NCBI GenBank assembly: GCA_003142635.1
Contig: PLMX01000219.1
Location: forward strand, 1 to 40,694
Origin: Syntrophaceae bacterium
GTDB lineage: Bacteria; Desulfobacterota; Syntrophia; Syntrophales; UBA2185
DNA: 40,694 nucleotides
Direction: 5' to 3'
Every line of letters starts with the position of its first letter. Within the stretch, counting starts at the first letter, position 1. The notes beneath the pieces are model-generated. The model saw only the letters and a program-made list of their open reading frames with translations. It ran no database searches and was not told the DNA's origin. Below, piece after piece: positions 1 through 8,659 of this stretch. The position numbers were made by a program, and so were the translations under genes.

Positions 1-295
1 CAAATTGTTATAACTCAACTTTAGCTGTACCATACTGACTAAAGACCATTGTAGGGTACAATATTTAAAAAAATTGTATTCTATTATTTACGCAAAGTCA
101 AGGCATATCTTATTTTATTTCAATAATTTATTCACAAACCAATAAGATGGTCACCAGTCTGCAATGATGCGTAACCGATATAAAAATATACAATGGCACA
201 AACTGATGGAAGCTGTCTCGGACAGAATTGCGGATCAACTTCTGCATATTCATAATCATAGTATTAGTCTACTGCTATACATATATTAAACCGTT

Positions 296-493
296 ATGGG
301 ACCCAACTGGTTCATTAATAATCAGAAGCTGAAATTTTTGCCTGGTGACAGCGTGATGGTGAGGGGGAAGAAATTAGGTTCCTCGCTCATAGCTATAGAA
401 GTCAGCAAGGGCGAATGGACCATGAAACTTCGTAATGAAGATGATGGCCAGCCAAGCTGGGAATGCTGTTTCCCCGGACAAGGTAACTTGTAG
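296..493 (+). CDS. Small orphan protein, possibly a fragment
   Basis: This is a 65-residue ORF with an in-frame stop 9 bases before its ATG, so it cannot extend upstream. The middle (roughly residues 17-55) is a run of short alternating beta-like stretches ending in LRNEDDGQPSW. That resembles the C-terminal ends of some small bacterial beta-rich proteins of unknown function, a weak impression only. There is no signal peptide and no clear Shine-Dalgarno sequence before the ATG. It lies in AT-rich DNA just left of a tRNA-Glu fragment, so it could be the left-over end of a gene broken by an integration or deletion event. No function is assigned, and it may not be expressed. Confidence 0.35.
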   Translation: MGPNWFINNQKLKFLPGDSVMVRGKKLGSSLIAIEVSKGEWTMKLRNEDDGQPSWECCFPGQGNL

Positions 494-571
494 TAGGAAA
501 CCGGCGACCCACCCAATTTTTTTAGCTGGTTTTAAAAATTTACCCTTGCGGAATAAAGCCGTTCCATCGAA

Positions 572-615
572 CTTTCACGCCGGAAACCCGGGTTCGAATC
601 CCGGCGGGGACGCCA
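572..615 (+). pseudogene. 3' half of tRNA-Glu (UUC), likely att-site scar
   Basis: The stretch begins with an anticodon-loop sequence CTTTCAC (anticodon TTC). It continues with the 3' anticodon-stem strand GCCGG, a short variable region, and a perfect T arm (CCGGG at 588-592, TTCGAAT loop, CCCGG at 600-604). It ends with a 3' acceptor strand CGGGGAC, discriminator G and an encoded CCA (613-615). The 5' half is absent: no D arm, no CCGGC anticodon-stem strand and no GTCCCCG acceptor strand lie upstream. A break inside the anticodon loop is typical of tyrosine-recombinase integration into tRNA genes, so this is read as an attL/attR-type remnant, not a working tRNA. Confidence 0.75.
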
Positions 616-892
616 GATACGTTGGGGAGTTAGGAGTTATCCTGATTCCCTTTTTTTTATGCGCGGCACTTTTTGTGGACTTCAACCAGTAATAAACACA
701 GTTATGTCTATATGAGTCCTCATCAAGCCTTTAATTACAAAACACCGTTGCAATTTCTCGGACACAATGGCATTGTTCATTATAGTTATCCATCGGATCC
801 GTCTCACATGCAGCGAATAGGTACACCCCTTGGCGCATAGCGCCTAAGAGTGCCATTCTATGGGTGAGTGAGGTGCGCCTTAGGAGTTCATA
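616..892. other. Intergenic stretch without a recognisable gene
   Basis: Between the tRNA-Glu fragment and the exported-protein gene I see no convincing ORF or RNA gene. Near its right end are a short inverted GGCGC/GCGCC-type sequence around 832-844 and the Shine-Dalgarno sequence TAGGAG just before the ATG at 893. Together with 1-571 it is visibly richer in A and T than the operons to the right, which fits an integrated or degraded mobile segment. Confidence 0.4.
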
Positions 893-1525
893 ATGAAAAC
901 AGCTTCAAAGATTCTAATGATAGTTTTGCTGTTGCTTGGCCTTTCGTTGCCATTGGCATACAAGGCGCACGCGATGGCCCAGATTTCTCTTCAAAACAAC
1001 ACCGACCTCTGGCTGAACCTCTACATTGACGGTAATTTTGGCTGCGGCCCGGTGATGCCGAGCGGATTTTGTGTTTCGAGCGTCAAACCGGGAAGCCACT
1101 TATTGGAAGCGAGAAAGAGGAACGATGTCATATCGTCCGAGACTGGCGTTAACATTGGAGATGGAACGTCCCCGACTTGGACGGTGACCATTAAAGACCC
1201 CAATCAGGAACTCATCAAGAAGATAGATGGAGCGAGATATGTCAGTCACAGGTCATATCATGGAGATAGATATGCCTCGGAAGCAGAGCTCGACCTCACT
1301 ATCAGTGGAACCACGCTTATCTGGAGGTTTCGTTTTACATGGGCCTCACCTGAGGTCCAAATGCCTCGCCCAATCGGGACATGGAAGGAATTTGACCGGA
1401 TGCAAATTATCGGACGCGAAGCTACCAGTAGCACATCCGGACATAGCAAATTTACTATCAGCGAAGACGGCAGCAGCATAACCGAGAATGGTACAGACGG
1501 CACCTTCACGTACTCCCGTCAGTAA
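893..1525 (+). CDS. Exported protein of unknown function
   Basis: This is a 210-residue protein with a classical signal peptide: MKTASK, then a Leu/Ile/Val-rich core, ending near AYKAHA about residue 27. It should be exported to the periplasm or beyond. The mature part starts with a beta-rich segment containing NNTDLWLNLYIDG and two cysteines (FGCG and GFCV) that could form a disulphide, followed by Ser/Thr-rich beta-like sequence. I do not recognise a named family. The start is supported by TAGGAG seven bases upstream. It stands alone, convergent with the minus-strand operon at 1612, and has no obvious partner gene. Confidence 0.7.
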   Translation: MKTASKILMIVLLLLGLSLPLAYKAHAMAQISLQNNTDLWLNLYIDGNFGCGPVMPSGFCVSSVKPGSHLLEARKRNDVISSETGVNIGDGTSPTWTVTIKDPNQELIKKIDGARYVSHRSYHGDRYASEAELDLTISGTTLIWRFRFTWASPEVQMPRPIGTWKEFDRMQIIGREATSSTSGHSKFTISEDGSSITENGTDGTFTYSRQ

Positions 1526-1611
1526 AGGTATACGGAAAAAGATGAGAACGAAAACGAAAGGCATCGGCGCGTTATTTAAATCGTTATGCCCATTGGCTTA
1601 ATCGATCGAGA

Positions 1612-2793
1612 TCAGTAGCAGCGTCTTGAACCGAGGGAGCCTTCGATTTCGGAAAGCGTTTTGAGTTTCTCCACGACTTCTACGAAAGAAGACGCGGCGT
1701 ATTCTATTTCATCCGGTGTATTTATTATCCCGAGGCTAAATCTTACTGTTCCCTGCGCCGTTTCCTTGGGTATCTCCATGGCCGAGAGGACATGTGAGAT
1801 TTCAACTGAGTGAGATGTGCAGGCAGAGCCGGCGGAGACGGCAATGCCCCTCGTGTCAAGGTCGCGGACAATTGTCTCAGCCATGATCGCAGGAACGGAT
1901 ACGCTGAGGCAGTTGGGCAATCTTGAGAGAGGATGACCGTTTATCACGAGACCCGGTACAGCGGCTGAAATACGCTTCTCGAGTGCATCGCGCATTTTTC
2001 TGATTTCATCCATGCGTACCGCAACAGTTTCCTTTGCGAGCTCACATGCCTTCCCCAATCCTGCGATGTATGCGACATTCTCTGTGCCGCTCCTCATGTC
2101 CCCCTCCTGTCCCCCGCCGTGGAGAATGGGATCAATCTTGATCCCCGCCCTGATGTACAGGACCCCGATGCCTTTCGGGCCATGGAATTTGTGCGCGGAA
2201 ATGGAAAGGAGATCGATGGACATCTCTTTAACATCGAGATGCACCTTTCCCGCTGACTGCACGGCATCCGTGTGAAAGGGGATGCCTCTTTCAGCGGCGA
2301 TCCTTCCTATCTCGGAGACAGGCTCGATGGTCCCCACTTCGTTATTCGCGTGCATGACGCTTATGAGGATGGTTTTATCCGTCAATGCTTTCCTGACGTC
2401 TTCCGGATTCACAATGCCGTGCCGGTCAACAGGGAGATAGGTTACGCTGATGCCGTTTCTTTCGAGATACTGACAGGTCTTGAGGACGGCGTGGTGCTCG
2501 ATTGCGGAGGTGACGATATGATTGCCGCGATCTTTGCGGGCGCGGGCGATACCCTGGATGGCGAGATTGTTTGCCTCTGTCCCGCCGCTCGTAAACACGA
2601 TCTCCGAGGCATTGGCGCCGATGAGGTCTGCCACTTTGCCCCTCGCTTTTTCCACGGCCTCCCTGGCCTTTTTGCCCAGGGCGTGAGCGCTCGAGGGATT
2701 GCCGAAGGAATGCCGCAGGAACGGCAGCATGGCTTTGAGGACATCCGGATGCAGCGGCGCGGTCGCGCAATGGTCAAGATAAACGGTCTTCAT
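1612..2793 (-). CDS. Cysteine desulfurase (NifS/IscS family)
   Basis: This is a 393-residue PLP enzyme that takes sulfur from L-cysteine, leaving an enzyme persulfide for Fe-S cluster or other sulfur-carrier assembly. Family landmarks are TSGGTEANNLAI (68-79), the PLP lysine in SAHKFHGPKG (Lys202) and the persulfide cysteine in SAGSACTS (Cys325). The usual N-terminal LDNAATTP reads LDHCATAPLHP here, a mild deviation. The short segment round Cys325 is more NifS-like than SufS-like. It is the last gene of the minus-strand catabolic operon, 44 bp after the Fe-S flavoenzyme, so it may supply clusters to the operon's Fe-S proteins. It could instead be a general NifS, as no scaffold gene is adjacent. 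AAAGGA precedes the ATG. Confidence 0.9.
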   Translation of the reverse strand: MKTVYLDHCATAPLHPDVLKAMLPFLRHSFGNPSSAHALGKKAREAVEKARGKVADLIGANASEIVFTSGGTEANNLAIQGIARARKDRGNHIVTSAIEHHAVLKTCQYLERNGISVTYLPVDRHGIVNPEDVRKALTDKTILISVMHANNEVGTIEPVSEIGRIAAERGIPFHTDAVQSAGKVHLDVKEMSIDLLSISAHKFHGPKGIGVLYIRAGIKIDPILHGGGQEGDMRSGTENVAYIAGLGKACELAKETVAVRMDEIRKMRDALEKRISAAVPGLVINGHPLSRLPNCLSVSVPAIMAETIVRDLDTRGIAVSAGSACTSHSVEISHVLSAMEIPKETAQGTVRFSLGIINTPDEIEYAASSFVEVVEKLKTLSEIEGSLGSRRCY

Positions 2794-2837
2794 GCAAATT
2801 CCTTTAGAGTGTTTCCGTCAGGTGCAGATACTGCGTC

Positions 2838-4778
2838 TTAAATCTTCCTGCCGATAGTAAAACCTTCTTCAATCGCTTCTTTTATCATACGGGGGTTGGC
2901 GCAATCGCCGATTGTGTATACTTCGGCAATCTTCGCCCTGGTCTTTTCATCGAAGGTGGGGTTTGACTTAAAGCCCACGGCGAGCACCACCGTATCTCCT
3001 TTAAAGAAACCGGCGACCCCCTTCTGCTCTATCTTTACACCCTCTTTCGTTATCTCCTGCACGATGGTGTTAGCTTCCATTTTGATTCCCGCTTTCTTTA
3101 ATCTCGCGAGAAAGAAAGGCCTGTATGTGGGAGATACATTGTCCGCCATGCGGCTCAACATCTCTATAACGGTGACCTGGGTGACACCTTTTGCGCGTTC
3201 GAGGAGAAATTCCGCCGTCTCGCAGCCGACCATGCCGCCTCCGACAATGAGGACACTACCGCCGCTCACGGTCTTGGCGCCGGTCAATACGTCTTCCGCC
3301 AACACCACATGTGGACCAGCCACACCGGGTATATTCGGAATGAGCGACGAGGAGCCGGTAGCCATTATCAGGACGTCGGGCTTTTCTCTTTCTACTGTGG
3401 CAGGTGTTACATCGCTTCTCAGTCTGATTTCCACGCCGGCCTTCCGCACGCGGGCTGCGAGGCTCGTGACCAGGGACTGAATTTCGTTCTTGTAAGGCGG
3501 TATGGAGGCGATGAGAAGTTTCCCCCCCAACTCGTTTCCTCTATCGTAGAGCGTGACCTTGTGGCCTCTTGCTGCGGCCGTCATCGCCGCTTCCATGCCG
3601 CCGGGGCCGCCGCCGATCACGAATACCTTCTTGGATTTTTTTGCGGGTTCGATTGCGAATTCCCCTTCTTTTCCCGCGAGAGGATTGACCGAGCAACTGG
3701 TAGATACCGCCGTCCCCCAGTCTCTATATGTTGCCAGTATCTCCGTGAGGCAATTGGAGCATGCTAAGCAGGGAACAATCTCCTCGAATCTTCCTTCCCG
3801 CGCCTTGTTGGGAAGTTCCGGATCGGCCAGCAGCGCCCGGGCCATGCCGGTCATGTCAGCCTTGCCCTCGGCAATCGCTTTCTCGGCAACGACGGGGTCG
3901 TTTATGCGATTGGCCGCGATGACGGGAATGCCGACCCAGCCTTTGATCTTCTCTGCAAGATGCAGGAAGGCTCCTTTCGGGAGCACTGCCTGGACGGTGG
4001 GCACGGGTGATTCATGCCAGCCTGTGTAAACGTTAATCATCTGGATGCCGGCCTTTTCGAGGATGCGCGCCACTTCCTTCGAATCCTCGATGGTGTGCCC
4101 TCCCTCCATCTGCTCTGCGACGTTGAGACGGCAGCCGATGGGGAAGTCTCTGCCCACTTCCTTTCTCATGCTCGCGATAACTTCGAGGATGATCCTCATC
4201 CGGTTTTCCAGACTGCCGCCGTATTCGTCCACGCGTTTATTAGTGATGGGAGAGAGAAAGCGGTTCAAGAGATAGCCTCCGCCTACGAGCACCTCGACCG
4301 CGTCACAGCCGCCCTCACGGGACCTGCGGGCAGCCTGTCCGTATTCTCTGACAAGATATTGTATCTCAGGAACGGTAAGAGGCCTCGCTGTTGTGCGCGT
4401 CATCTGGTTTAACACTGCTGACGGGCCGACCACCTCGGCAATCCCATCCTTGAACATTACATGATACGAGGTGATGAGCTGCGCGGCGATCTTCGCCCCG
4501 TGCGCGTGCACTGCGTCTGTGAGCTTGCGTACGCCGGGAAGAAAGCGGTCATCGTATAAGCCGGGCTCTAAGGGCGATCCTGCATGAACCGGCGAGAAGG
4601 GAACGATGATAAGCCCGACTCCTCCCTTTGCCCTCGCCGCAAAAAAAGTGATGAGGCGATCGCCGATTGTCTCATCAAGCTCGCAGTAGCCCGTGGTGAG
4701 CGGCAGCATGACGATCCTGTTTTTTACTTTCATTGTGCCGATGTCGATGGGGTTGAATAAATGCTCAAACTGTTGCAT
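2838..4778 (-). CDS. NADH:flavin oxidoreductase / 2,4-dienoyl-CoA reductase family (FMN, 4Fe-4S, FAD)
   Basis: This 646-residue protein has the full three-part architecture of 2,4-dienoyl-CoA reductase, enoate reductase and trimethylamine dehydrogenase. An N-terminal OYE-like TIM barrel (about 5-330) is followed by a 4Fe-4S cysteine cluster and a C-terminal FAD/NAD(P)H domain starting at the dinucleotide motif GGGPGG (389-394), with a second one at IVGGGMVGCE. The cysteines are 337, 340, 343 and 362: C-x2-C-x2-C as in trimethylamine dehydrogenase, with a longer gap to the fourth. Such enzymes reduce activated C=C bonds of enoates or enoyl-CoAs. In this operon a role in reducing an unsaturated CoA intermediate is plausible but unproven. 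GAGGAG precedes the ATG. Confidence 0.88.
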   Translation of the reverse strand: MQQFEHLFNPIDIGTMKVKNRIVMLPLTTGYCELDETIGDRLITFFAARAKGGVGLIIVPFSPVHAGSPLEPGLYDDRFLPGVRKLTDAVHAHGAKIAAQLITSYHVMFKDGIAEVVGPSAVLNQMTRTTARPLTVPEIQYLVREYGQAARRSREGGCDAVEVLVGGGYLLNRFLSPITNKRVDEYGGSLENRMRIILEVIASMRKEVGRDFPIGCRLNVAEQMEGGHTIEDSKEVARILEKAGIQMINVYTGWHESPVPTVQAVLPKGAFLHLAEKIKGWVGIPVIAANRINDPVVAEKAIAEGKADMTGMARALLADPELPNKAREGRFEEIVPCLACSNCLTEILATYRDWGTAVSTSCSVNPLAGKEGEFAIEPAKKSKKVFVIGGGPGGMEAAMTAAARGHKVTLYDRGNELGGKLLIASIPPYKNEIQSLVTSLAARVRKAGVEIRLRSDVTPATVEREKPDVLIMATGSSSLIPNIPGVAGPHVVLAEDVLTGAKTVSGGSVLIVGGGMVGCETAEFLLERAKGVTQVTVIEMLSRMADNVSPTYRPFFLARLKKAGIKMEANTIVQEITKEGVKIEQKGVAGFFKGDTVVLAVGFKSNPTFDEKTRAKIAEVYTIGDCANPRMIKEAIEEGFTIGRKI

Positions 4779-4870
4779 TACGAAAACTCCTCAGCGGTAT
4801 TTGGATACTTAAGATTATGTGGCTATTTTCGTACTACGGGTTAAAAACCGTTCGCAAGTATAAACACTGG

Positions 4871-4930
4871 ACTCCCGCCTCCGCGGGAGTGACACATACT
4901 TATCTGTCATTTCGAGCCGTGCGAGAAATC
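4871..4930. repeat. Intergenic hairpin plus TGTCATTTCGAG-type repeat
   Basis: The 154-bp gap between the BKACE gene and the flavoenzyme gene holds a perfect 8-bp hairpin (ACTCCCGC 4871-4878, loop CTCC, GCGGGAGT 4883-4890). About 15 bp further comes TGTCATTTCGAGC (4905-4917) followed by GCGAGAAATC (4921-4930). The second part is the kind of intergenic repeat scattered in many deltaproteobacterial chromosomes. There is no T-run after the hairpin on the minus strand, so it is more likely a repeat or mRNA-stabilising structure than a strong terminator. Confidence 0.55.
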
Positions 4931-4932
4931 CT

Positions 4933-5856
4933 TTAATAATTGACCTTGTCTATTCCCTTAAGGCCCAGGATGTGGCGGGCCTCGTCCGGTGTCGCCGGAT
5001 CGATGCCAAGCTCGCGCGCCATGCGCACCATCTTGGCAACCTGTTCGGCATTGCTCTTCGCCATCTTGCCGCGGTCCAGGTAGAGGTTATCCTCCAGCCC
5101 CACCCGGCAATTCCCTCCGATGAGGAGGGACTGGGTGCAGATGGGAAACTGTGCCCGGCCGGCGACACAGACGGAAAATTCGAAATCGCCGATCTGCTTC
5201 TTTGCATAATCCACAAGGAACATGAGATTTTCCGAACTCGGCGTAATGCCGCCGAGGACGCCCATGACGAACTGGATGTAGACGGGCTTTTTGACATATC
5301 CCGCCTGGATCATGAAAGCGACGTTGTTTACCATGCCGGAATCATATATCTCGAATTCCGGTTTCGTTCCGTGCTCGGCGAAAATTGCGCAGTATTCCTT
5401 CATGGACTTGAAGGTGTTCGGGAAAATAAAATCTTCGGACATGCCCAGGTACTGCTTCTCCCAGGGGAATTTGAATTCCTTAAATCTCGGGATTGCAGGG
5501 AACAGGGCGAAATTGATCGACCCGGCATTGAAAGACGCCAGTTCCGGTTTATACAAGGTAACGGGCGCCACACGCTGTTCGACGGACATGCCCATACCTC
5601 CGCCGGTTGTGATGCAGACGACGATGTTGCACCGGCTCTTGATGCTGGTGATGATCTGTTTCATCAGTTCGAGGTCCGGCACAGGCATGCCGTTCTCCGG
5701 GTTGCGCGCGTGGACATGGCACACGGCTGCGCCTGCCTCATAGGCCCGCACGGCCTCGTCTGCGATCTGCTGAGGAGTGATGGGTAAATATTCCGACATC
5801 GTCGGGGTGTGAATACTGCCGGTAATGGCCGCGGTGATAACAGCTTTCTCTTTCAT
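4933..5856 (-). CDS. Beta-keto acid cleavage enzyme (BKACE / Kce family)
   Basis: This is a 307-residue protein of the BKACE family (PF05853, former DUF849). Characterised members condense a beta-keto acid with acetyl-CoA and cleave it to acetoacetate and a shorter CoA ester, for example 3-keto-5-aminohexanoate cleavage in lysine fermentation. The metal-binding pair is visible as CHVHARN (His47, His49), followed by the family segments TTGGGMGM and ASFNAGSINF, and Glu255 in VGLEDN is the likely third ligand. It sits between the 4-hydroxybutyryl-CoA dehydratase-like gene (24 bp upstream) and the flavoenzyme. That suggests the pathway yields a beta-keto acid rather than a beta-ketoacyl-CoA at this point. 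Its substrate cannot be told from sequence. AAGGAG precedes the ATG. Confidence 0.9.
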   Translation of the reverse strand: MKEKAVITAAITGSIHTPTMSEYLPITPQQIADEAVRAYEAGAAVCHVHARNPENGMPVPDLELMKQIITSIKSRCNIVVCITTGGGMGMSVEQRVAPVTLYKPELASFNAGSINFALFPAIPRFKEFKFPWEKQYLGMSEDFIFPNTFKSMKEYCAIFAEHGTKPEFEIYDSGMVNNVAFMIQAGYVKKPVYIQFVMGVLGGITPSSENLMFLVDYAKKQIGDFEFSVCVAGRAQFPICTQSLLIGGNCRVGLEDNLYLDRGKMAKSNAEQVAKMVRMARELGIDPATPDEARHILGLKGIDKVNY

Positions 5857-5880
5857 CTCTATCTGCTCCTTTTTTAATTG

Positions 5881-7353
5881 TCATTTTTGACTGGACAAGA
5901 TTCCCGCTAATCTTTCTGCCGCTTTTCTGTCGCGCTTGAAATCCGTCATCAGGCGAAAATTCAATCGCTGCGTCGCCGGAGGCCCGGCCGCAATCACGGA
6001 AAGGATGGTCGTCGGCGCAGAAAGTCCCGACAAAGACTCGCACAGCCGCGCCATCTTCAAACGGTCATGGACATCCACGCCTTCCCTCCCTTTATGGTAT
6101 TTGGCCAGGAGCTCTCCCACCTTCGGTATCTTGAGATCCCGGCTGCTGGGTCTGGTAATTAGGATGCCGCCGCCGATATCGGCGAGCGTCTGCCCCGCGC
6201 GCAGTATGGCGTCGTTCATATATATCTTTGCCGCATTTATGGAGAGGGTCTCGGGCAGCATCACGCCGGAGTCCGTGGCCGTGGCCAAAGCGGCGGAGCC
6301 TGCCACAAGGCCGTAGAGAGTTTCTGCATCTACGCTCATGTTGATGAGTTTGTCTTGCACGTGCGTCTTGCCGGCGACGCCGTTGTAATCGGCCATCGCC
6401 GCTCCCGCTCCGATGGATAGATCGATGTAACCGCACCGGCAGGCGGAGGAGGCGAAACGCTGGAAATCTGAGAAGCGATGAACAAGGCTCGCAGTCGCCT
6501 TCCATTCGCCGCAGAGGAAAACCCGTTCCCAGGGGACAAAGACGTTATCAAAGAGGATGTGGGCGCTCTGATGCATGCCGAATGCCGCATTGCCGATATC
6601 TTCAGTCTCCATCGCAATGAACTTTGCGTTGGAACACGCGGAATCGTTCACATGGATCACGCCTTTCGCGTCTCCCGGAACGGAAAAGGCGACGGCGTAA
6701 GCCTCATCGTTTGGGCCAAGGGCCGTCGTCGGCACCACGAGCCGTTCATGGGCAATGGGCGCGCCGGACTGCTGGAGTTTTGCCCCGTTGACGATGATGC
6801 CGTCCGGGGTGCGCTCGACAATCCTGACATAAAGGTCGGGATCAGCCTGACGGTGCGGCGGGAGCGATCGGTCTCCCTTGGCGTCAGTGATGTTGCCGGA
6901 GACCGTCAGGTCATTTTCCTGGCACATGGTCATGTATTTATTGAATCTCTCATGATAGTTCGTCTGTCCCTTGCTCGCTTTATCCACGTCGTGCGTCACC
7001 GACCAGAGCGCATTAATGACGGCGCCGGCTACGCAGCGTCCGCCGAAGCAGCCGCCTGTGTAGCGCATCATGGTGCGCTGCAGTTTCATCCGGGCCATAA
7101 GATCGTCCTGCGATTTGACGATTTTGAGAAAGCGGCTGATCTTTCCGCCCGTGAGATCGCTTTCGGCTGTGATCAACCGGTGCAGTTCCGGATTCAGCTC
7201 GGGATCACTGGCAAGGTCATAGGTTGCCTTAAGGGCATTCACCGCCGGTTTCATAACCGGATGGGAAGCAAAATCGGCAACCTCCTCGCCGTCGATGTAG
7301 AGGACAGTCTTCATCGCCCTTAATGTTTTCAGGTACTCTTTTCCGTTCATCAT
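5881..7353 (-). CDS. 4-hydroxybutyryl-CoA dehydratase / HpaB-family protein with altered cluster ligands
   Basis: This 490-residue protein has the fold of 4-hydroxybutyryl-CoA dehydratase (AbfD) and 4-hydroxyphenylacetate 3-monooxygenases: an N-terminal helical domain, a central beta domain and a C-terminal helical acyl-CoA-dehydrogenase-like domain. In AbfD the [4Fe-4S] cluster is held by Cys99, Cys103, His292 and Cys299. Here the matching region reads GGCFGGRC (Cys102-x4-Cys107, one residue longer), and the His-x6-Cys unit reads FQRFASSAC, giving Gln298-x6-Cys305. Three cysteines are kept but the histidine is glutamine. It may be a dehydratase with changed cluster chemistry, an isomerase-like variant or a different flavin enzyme. 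It is co-transcribed with an acyl-CoA dehydrogenase and BKACE. Confidence 0.85.
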   Translation of the reverse strand: MMNGKEYLKTLRAMKTVLYIDGEEVADFASHPVMKPAVNALKATYDLASDPELNPELHRLITAESDLTGGKISRFLKIVKSQDDLMARMKLQRTMMRYTGGCFGGRCVAGAVINALWSVTHDVDKASKGQTNYHERFNKYMTMCQENDLTVSGNITDAKGDRSLPPHRQADPDLYVRIVERTPDGIIVNGAKLQQSGAPIAHERLVVPTTALGPNDEAYAVAFSVPGDAKGVIHVNDSACSNAKFIAMETEDIGNAAFGMHQSAHILFDNVFVPWERVFLCGEWKATASLVHRFSDFQRFASSACRCGYIDLSIGAGAAMADYNGVAGKTHVQDKLINMSVDAETLYGLVAGSAALATATDSGVMLPETLSINAAKIYMNDAILRAGQTLADIGGGILITRPSSRDLKIPKVGELLAKYHKGREGVDVHDRLKMARLCESLSGLSAPTTILSVIAAGPPATQRLNFRLMTDFKRDRKAAERLAGILSSQK

Positions 7354-7393
7354 CGTCTCGTCACTCCTTAGACTCCGAACAGGCGCCTATGCA

Positions 7394-8659
7394 TTACCAG
7401 CCCTTAATCCACATTTCATCGTCTTCGTAGACCTTCTCGTCGTCCTTGTCGCCGTCCTCAGCATCGATCTCGATCATCCGGCCGGGATTGGCGTCTTTGA
7501 GGATCTCCCGATAGAATTCATGCTGGATGAGAAGGTTCATGATGTCGTTTGTCCCCGTCCATATCTGGATGAGACGGGCATCCCGCACCATCTTCTCAAT
7601 GGGGAAGACGCTCGTGTAGCTGATCCCCCCGACGATCTGCATGGCCAGATTGCAGACATTCCAGGCCGTATCCGTGGCGCATTTTTTTGCTTCGCTCACC
7701 ATCCTCCGTGCGGTGGGCAGGCCAGCATCGACACTCTTGGCCGCCGCGATAGTAAGGGCGCGGGCCGCATCCAGTTGCGTGATGGCATCGGCTACTTTGA
7801 AACTGACGCCCTGGAAATTTCTGATCTTCTGGCCGAAGGCCTTCCTGCGGTCGCTGTATCGAACAGCCACTTCGAGGGCGCCGCGTCCCATTCCGAGCGA
7901 GGCGCCGGCCGAGGTCATGCGTTCGGGGACCATCATCGTGTTGAAGATATTTGCGCCTTCGTTGAGCCCCCCAATCAGGTTGGAAGCTGGGACCTTGACA
8001 TCCTTGAAAAGGAGGCGTCCTGTGCCGCCGCCCCTCGTACCGAGGAGCTTATAAAGGTATTTAGCCTCCACGCCCTCCCGATCTTTTTCAATAAGGATAA
8101 GGCTGATCCTCTCATGAGGCTTGCCCTGCGGGTTGGTGTTGCAGTAGACGATAAAAAAGTCGGCGCCGTCCGCGGCAACAACGAAACGCTTCTGTCCCTT
8201 GATGGTAAAATATCCGTCCTTCAATTCCGCGCGGGTCGTAGCTCCGAAAAAGTCCGACCCGCCGCGCGGCTCCGTGAGGGCCTCGGCGGATACCAGATCT
8301 CCCCTCAGCATCGGTCTGAGAAACTTTTCCTTCTGTTCCTCAGTTCCATAGACATTCAAGGCCTCACCCACGATCGAGGGCATGGCGAAGGCGCAGCCGA
8401 GGGCGGTGCCGAGAACGCCGATTTCCTCGAGTGCGGCTATCTCGCCCGTCCAGGACATGCCGCGGCCGCCGTACTTCCTGGGAAATCTCAAACCGAGGAG
8501 ATTCCTATTGCCCAAATCTTTGACATACTCCCGCGGGTAGCGAATCTCATCCCGGTCCATTTTTTTGAGAAGATCGGGTGACACGTTTTTCTTGACGAAA
8601 TCCCGGACCTCTTGTTTCAAGGCCATTTCTTCCTTGGTTAAGAATACATCCTGAAGCAT
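7394..8659 (-). CDS. Acyl-CoA dehydrogenase (operon-leading copy)
   Basis: This is a 421-residue flavoprotein of the acyl-CoA dehydrogenase family, which introduces a 2,3-double bond into acyl-CoAs and passes electrons to ETF. The N-terminal helical domain, the middle beta domain (EALTEPRGGSD, the FAD/substrate-binding region) and the C-terminal helical domain (IQIWTGTNDIM) are all present. The glutamate used by medium-chain enzymes in the ExGT motif is Thr here (IWTGTNDI). A glutamate in VPERM matches the alternative catalytic position of isovaleryl-CoA dehydrogenase. A C-terminal acidic tail (about 395-415, rich in Asp/Glu) is unusual. It is the first gene of the minus-strand operon. AAGGAG lies eight bases before the ATG. 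Confidence 0.92.
   Translation of the reverse strand: MLQDVFLTKEEMALKQEVRDFVKKNVSPDLLKKMDRDEIRYPREYVKDLGNRNLLGLRFPRKYGGRGMSWTGEIAALEEIGVLGTALGCAFAMPSIVGEALNVYGTEEQKEKFLRPMLRGDLVSAEALTEPRGGSDFFGATTRAELKDGYFTIKGQKRFVVAADGADFFIVYCNTNPQGKPHERISLILIEKDREGVEAKYLYKLLGTRGGGTGRLLFKDVKVPASNLIGGLNEGANIFNTMMVPERMTSAGASLGMGRGALEVAVRYSDRRKAFGQKIRNFQGVSFKVADAITQLDAARALTIAAAKSVDAGLPTARRMVSEAKKCATDTAWNVCNLAMQIVGGISYTSVFPIEKMVRDARLIQIWTGTNDIMNLLIQHEFYREILKDANPGRMIEIDAEDGDKDDEKVYEDDEMWIKGW

Noticed and set aside
435-692. A plus-strand ORF running through the tRNA-Glu fragment
   Set aside because: Its frame passes through tRNA-like sequence and has no coding signal; the tRNA reading explains the bases better.
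7520-8581. A 353-codon plus-strand open frame opposite the first acyl-CoA dehydrogenase
   Set aside because: Antisense shadow of the gene at 7394-8659; its translation shows no family motif.
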